DNA of 64,000 nucleotides from Bryoerythrophyllum caledonicum. Its lineage: Eukaryota; Streptophyta; Bryopsida; Pottiales; Pottiaceae. The notes beneath the pieces are model-generated. The model was given only the letters and a program-made list of their open reading frames with translations. It made no database searches and was not told where the DNA came from. Positions 59,807-64,000 of this stretch are shown one piece after another; the stretch's first letter is position 1, and each line of letters opens with the position of its first letter. The stretch covers positions 25,398,786-25,462,785 of the forward strand of contig OZ020519.1 of assembly GCA_963971425.1 (NCBI GenBank). The letters run 5' to 3'. The position numbers and the translations under genes were made by a program.

Positions 59807-62560
59807 CTATTTCTTGCCGCCATAACGTCCGACACCGTCCGGGCTATTGTACCAATGATCATAAGCCTTTCCGTACGGGAAAGTCTCTACATCAAACAAC
59901 TTCTGGGAGTACATCCCAACGACAATGCCAAGGTTAGTATCTAGAGAACTTCGCACTTTGGACTTAAAAAATGACAAGGAACTGAAGACACGCTCGTCTT
60001 CCACTGACCCCAACACCATCACAATTGCCACCTCAACAAACTTCATGTATGTGGGAAATCGGCCCGCAATAGGCCCATTAGATTGGGCAACTTGCCATAT
60101 CTTTGTAAGTGGGTTCAAGTCAAATGGAGGCTCACATGCACGTCAAAAGTTACTTCGCATGAAGAGTTTGAATAGACTTTGCTCAGACTTAAAATCATAC
60201 CCGTTTAGTAGTGCAGGCACTACAATCCTCGGAGTAGCTGCCCCATCACCTTTTGATTTCCTCGGTCTCGCAAAAAAAAAAACGCTTCACAATCTCGAGA
60301 TGTTGTGGAAATGTGTCCAAACAATCTGGCGCCGCCCAATACTATGGATACACTATGCCAAGGGCATTAAGCGTATCTACAGACGGGAATTGACGTTGCA
60401 GCTCTTCAATGAGATGCACTGCTGCCTCTACAGTCATCAAACATCAAAATCAAGTGAGTTCAATGGATGCATACCAAACCCTCAAAGGAAATTAAAATTC
60501 AAAGTGGAAAGAGAAGTTACCTTTGCAATCTGCTTTAATGGCCATTGCCATTTCTGAGAATATAGTTCTGTCAATGGATTTGCCCTTGTAGAAGGCGGGC
60601 ACCTCGGTGCGATGGAGCCTCCACATCAAACGTTCAGTTTGATTGTTCAAGTCCACATCCCATCGAAGAAATATGTTGTAATGCGCCAACTCCATCAACG
60701 CCTTGAAATTGTTGAAGTCATTACTTGCAAACGCCGTAGATGAATCAATGTACAGCTTGAACAGCTGTAGCTCACATGTGCCAAGCGCAGCTACAAAGTC
60801 CTATATGAAAACATTCTGTTTCTGGGCAAAGTTAATGAGAACATCAATGGTCTCCACCAACAGGATTAAAGCAATCATGCCCAAAAGGACACTAAGATCA
60901 ACCATTTCATCAAAAAATAAATATGAGAACACACAAATCACTACAACTGAACTTGAATTTGAAAATGCACTCAACTACAATATTGCTAATACATAAAGAG
61001 AGAGAATGATGATATAAGCACTTGAGCAACTGCCTCTGAAGCCTTCAATTGGTACATTTTGGTTAAAACCAACCTATACTGTGAGCCTAACCGGCGGAGA
61101 GGGTCTAGCAAACTAATCCACCTCGTGGATACATTGCGCAAGAGCTTCAAACCTCTACACTCCATTGTCTCCGCGAGTTCCTTGAAGTCTTGAACTCTCC
61201 TCGGGCTCTTGCTGAAGTACAAGTACGTGGATGCAAGGACTCTCTCAATGGCTTCCATCACCTTCAGTTGGCTCAGGCTCTTGAAAGCCAAGTTACACAT
61301 GTGAGCAAAATAATGCACTACTTGTGCAAAAGGCGCATGAGCTTCACGAAGCTGTGTAGAGACTCCGGTAACCTTCCCTTGCATCACCGCTGCTCCATCC
61401 GCTCCAAAACTAACCAACTTGCGTTGAACCTTTAAGGTGTTCAAGCCTCCAAATACCTTAAGGACGCTAACAAGGACAACAAGAAGGTCATCTACCCTCG
61501 TCCCATCCACAACTTTGTGGACTTTCAACAACAAGGGCAAACGTTGCCAATTATGCATCAGATATGCATGAATTGACATCCATGAGGTGGTATCATTTAG
61601 AGTAACTTCATCGCAACTAAGGGCGACGAAGTTAGCAGTGCTAACCTTGTCCTTGATGTGTCCTTGCAACTGCAAACACATTGACAACACATTGGAGAAC
61701 ATATAGAGCTTTTGTGTCCACAAAAAAAAACTGTTGCAAATTACATTCATGGCAGCCCAACTCAAAGACCTAAGCTGAAAGACTTGCAAATTATTGTCAT
61801 GAGCCCAACTAAAAGTCCTGAAGTCAAAGATAAAAGAAGCTATTTCTTCCAAAAAAAATCATTCATTGTTGATTGACAAAAGCTGACACCAACAAACATA
61901 CCACATCAAACATAGACGCTACCGTGTTCCAGCCCAAATAGTGGGTCCAATGCATCCGCGGGATTTCAGGGAACTCCAAGTAATTGAATAAAGCCTCTAT
62001 GTCTTGAAAGTCTTGCATGGGCCTCCCCTTCTGAAGAACTTGCAAGAGGGTTGCAACCTGAATTATCTTCTTCTTCCAAGTGGATCCATTGATGTTGTTT
62101 ACTTGTTGTAAGATTGACTCAAGAGGTTCCTTTGCAAATAGGGCATCATTTTTCTGATGGCGACAGTTCTTTGCAAGGAAGTTGTCTCCCTTCTTGAGCC
62201 CCTTGGCCAGATCATCTTTTTTAGCCTGCACACAAACAACAAGCATATTTGAGTTGTTTTCCACGAACTATAGTAAAGTACCACAAAGATATGTGAATGT
62301 ACCTTCCGGTTATTCTCATTTTTGAAAAGTGTATCAGTCTTCGCCGCCATCAGCTTGGGCCGACCCTCAATTTGAGTGCACATGATGCACTCCACAAAGT
62401 GGTAGCCATCTTGCATAAGTCCTTCTATCCATGGAAACCGCGTTCCCACTCACAGTGGTAGCGACGGTTTCTATCATATTGTCGGGTCTTCCGCTTGGAT
62501 GTTGGTGGAGTCTGATCAAAGTCGGAGATGGACGACTCTTGAAGCTCATCGTCAGAGAGG
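59807..62560 (-). pseudogene. hAT transposase gene, copy 2 (mostly preserved)
   Basis: Reverse-strand order: 62560-62290 (SKRKTRQYDRNRRYHCEWER, HFVECIMCTQIEGRPKLMAA: zinc-finger-like), 62227-61863 (KKGDNFLAKNCRHQK), 61852-60986 (288 codons without interruption: FVALSCDEVT first Asp; KLVSFGADGAAVMQGKVTGV second Asp; HYFAHMCNLAF; NVSTRWISLLDPLRR), 60920-60500 and 60118-59807 (SVEDERVFSSLSFFKSKVRS, hAT dimerisation domain, then the stop). A frameshift near 62430 (after EWERG) breaks the N-terminal part. Several gaps look like introns. Better preserved than copy 1, but probably not active. Element ends were not identified. Confidence 0.8.
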
Positions 62561-62579
62561 CCCTACAATCCAACAGAGA

Positions 62580-64000
62580 ATGAATCAGAATTTATATTTA
62601 GAACAAGTTAAAAATTGAAGTTATCTTTTGCAAATGCAGGTCCAAATTGACAGTCTCTGAAAAGACTGATGTATGAGAAAGGGAAAAAATAATGGAAAAT
62701 TTATTTTAAATTTATTTAAATAAAAAATCCAAAATTCAATTTGACTCCCACATATTGCACAAGAAGCGTCCGACATGGATTGTTGTCGTGTAGGTCAAGC
62801 AAGGATTTTTTGGAAGACCACCCGATTCCTCCCTCTCTGTCCCGATTATTCCTTCACTCCTTTCATGCTTTTGATAACAACATGAAGCCTCGATTATATT
62901 GATCGTTGGTTTAGGTGCTCACCACTATCATATGGTCCCCCACCACCCACTGTGCTCGTAACCCAGGCCAACCCAAACAACACACCCATCCGAGGACTCA
63001 TGTCCCACCACGTGGTGCCCCCCATCATGTTCCCGCGACACTCAGCCGTCCCCACCGTCACCCCCCAAAAAAACACTCACTTTCCCGGTGAGCTACTTCG
63101 AGAGGATATAAACCACTTTCAGGTGTGCAATGTGATACTACTCCGCTGGAGGCTCTTCTTTTTTACAGCCTTTTTTCCCATTATCATTCTTTTGCTGGAT
63201 CTTTTGGAGCAATCCTAAGACATTGACGCCCTCCGTCTGACGCCCCTTCAATGGTTGCGCTTTCCAATCAAAGTCCCTCGATCGGCTGCATGGTGCTAAC
63301 CACTGTCACAACCGCTTCGGGTTGTCGCTAAAAGAACCCCCGTGCCCTCCATCAGATCAAGATCCACGGTGATTTGTCTAGCACTTACACCAAAGTCACA
63401 GGTTCGGTGAAGGAGTCTGTATTGGAGGCCTTGTATACGAGGTCTACTTCAAAGCTTCAAAATCAGCTCTAGTAATCTGGAACAAAGGTTAAATTTCGGG
63501 CTCCATTATCATCATTCATGATTGCACTGTCATCGTTCTCGACTAGGCCCTCGCCACAAGTCCTGCCAAGGTAAACAAAACACCAAGTGAATCATTCATC
63601 TCCAACACTAGAGCTTGTAAACAACCAACTTGTAGCTTGCAATAAGCCGCCAACCGATTGATCACATCATCGACACATTGACATGATACTAGTAATACCA
63701 TGACCACTCTGAGGAAACCAAAAACAAAATTAAACCACCTCAGGCTGACATCCATGCATGTCCCGTATCTCTACACAAGATCGACACCAACTTCTCCTAA
63801 AAACGCTAAGTTGCCAACCATGTTCAAATGACACAAGTTTAGATCATCGCATTGACATTTGAAAAAAAACCAAAATTCAATTCAACTCCCACTCCAAATA
63901 GTATTACTATAAATCTCAGACACAACTTCCACTCAATCCGGCTCAAGCATGACTCTTAGCTGACATATACAACACTTCCACCCGACACATACAAGACTCC
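62580..64000. other. No gene recognised
   Basis: C-rich, GC-richer DNA between about 62900 and 63500 with a TATAAA word at about 63107, followed by AT-rich DNA to the window end. A promoter is possible, but no coding exon can be supported downstream within the window. Confidence 0.35.

Noticed and set aside
60986-61852. Possibility that this hAT core is a domesticated host gene
   Set aside because: The core is open, but the N-terminal part is frameshifted and related decaying copies are nearby, so an ordinary ageing transposon is simpler.
1-64000. tRNA, rRNA, CRISPR and riboswitch signals
   Set aside because: None could be supported by eye: no cloverleaf with conserved arms, no spacer-repeat array, no conserved aptamer core.

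Overview
The window is nuclear DNA from a green plant. It carries a complete AUX1/LAX auxin-import gene, a kinesin-4 gene of the FRA1/KIN-4 type and a tubby-domain gene, all with many short, phase-consistent GT-AG introns, set among AT-rich DNA full of DNA transposons and MITEs. A RAD54B-type gene, a tubby gene with no visible F-box and a Tc1-type (DD34E) transposon together suggest a non-flowering lineage such as a bryophyte. That is inference; the species cannot be fixed from sequence alone.

Layout. 1-1140: reverse-strand remnant of a hAT transposase, cut by the window edge. 1140-3900: no recognisable gene. 4270-10893 (+): RAD54B-like SNF2 ATPase, about 21 exons, preceded by a degenerate triplication of its own start region. 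11438-16725 (+): tubby-domain protein. The certain part runs 13719-16725; two possible upstream exons are listed, and a Tourist-like MITE lies between. 17472-20296 (-): AUX1/LAX permease, 8 exons, 479 residues. 20300-24690: no gene, one small hAT/MULE-like MITE. 24698-35385 (-): kinesin-4, 27 exons, about 1,886 residues, with a 600-residue tail encoded by one exon holding a minisatellite-like array of CDK-type motifs. 36100-41750: AT-rich repeats, including several TTAA-flanked piggyBac-like MITEs. 41749-43408: a 1.3 kb foldback element abutting a 334 bp MITE. 43400-45300: short tandem repeats and an unrecognised coding-like stretch. 45430-49080 (+): degenerate hAT transposase gene. 49338-52118: a complete-looking Tc1/mariner-type element (DD34E transposase, 580 bp terminal inverted repeats, TA target duplication). 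52120-59800: AT-rich DNA with a second 335 bp MITE, a second large TTAA MITE and broken unrecognised coding-like stretches. 59807-62560 (-): second large hAT copy, better preserved. 62580-64000: nothing recognised.

The host genes do not form a pathway: one serves DNA recombination/repair (RAD54B), one phosphoinositide-linked signalling (tubby), one auxin uptake (AUX1/LAX) and one microtubule control (kinesin-4). The transposons fall into at least five groups (hAT, Tc1/mariner, piggyBac-like, Tourist-like, and a hAT- or Mutator-like MITE), several present as related copies in this one window. No retroelement was recognised with confidence.
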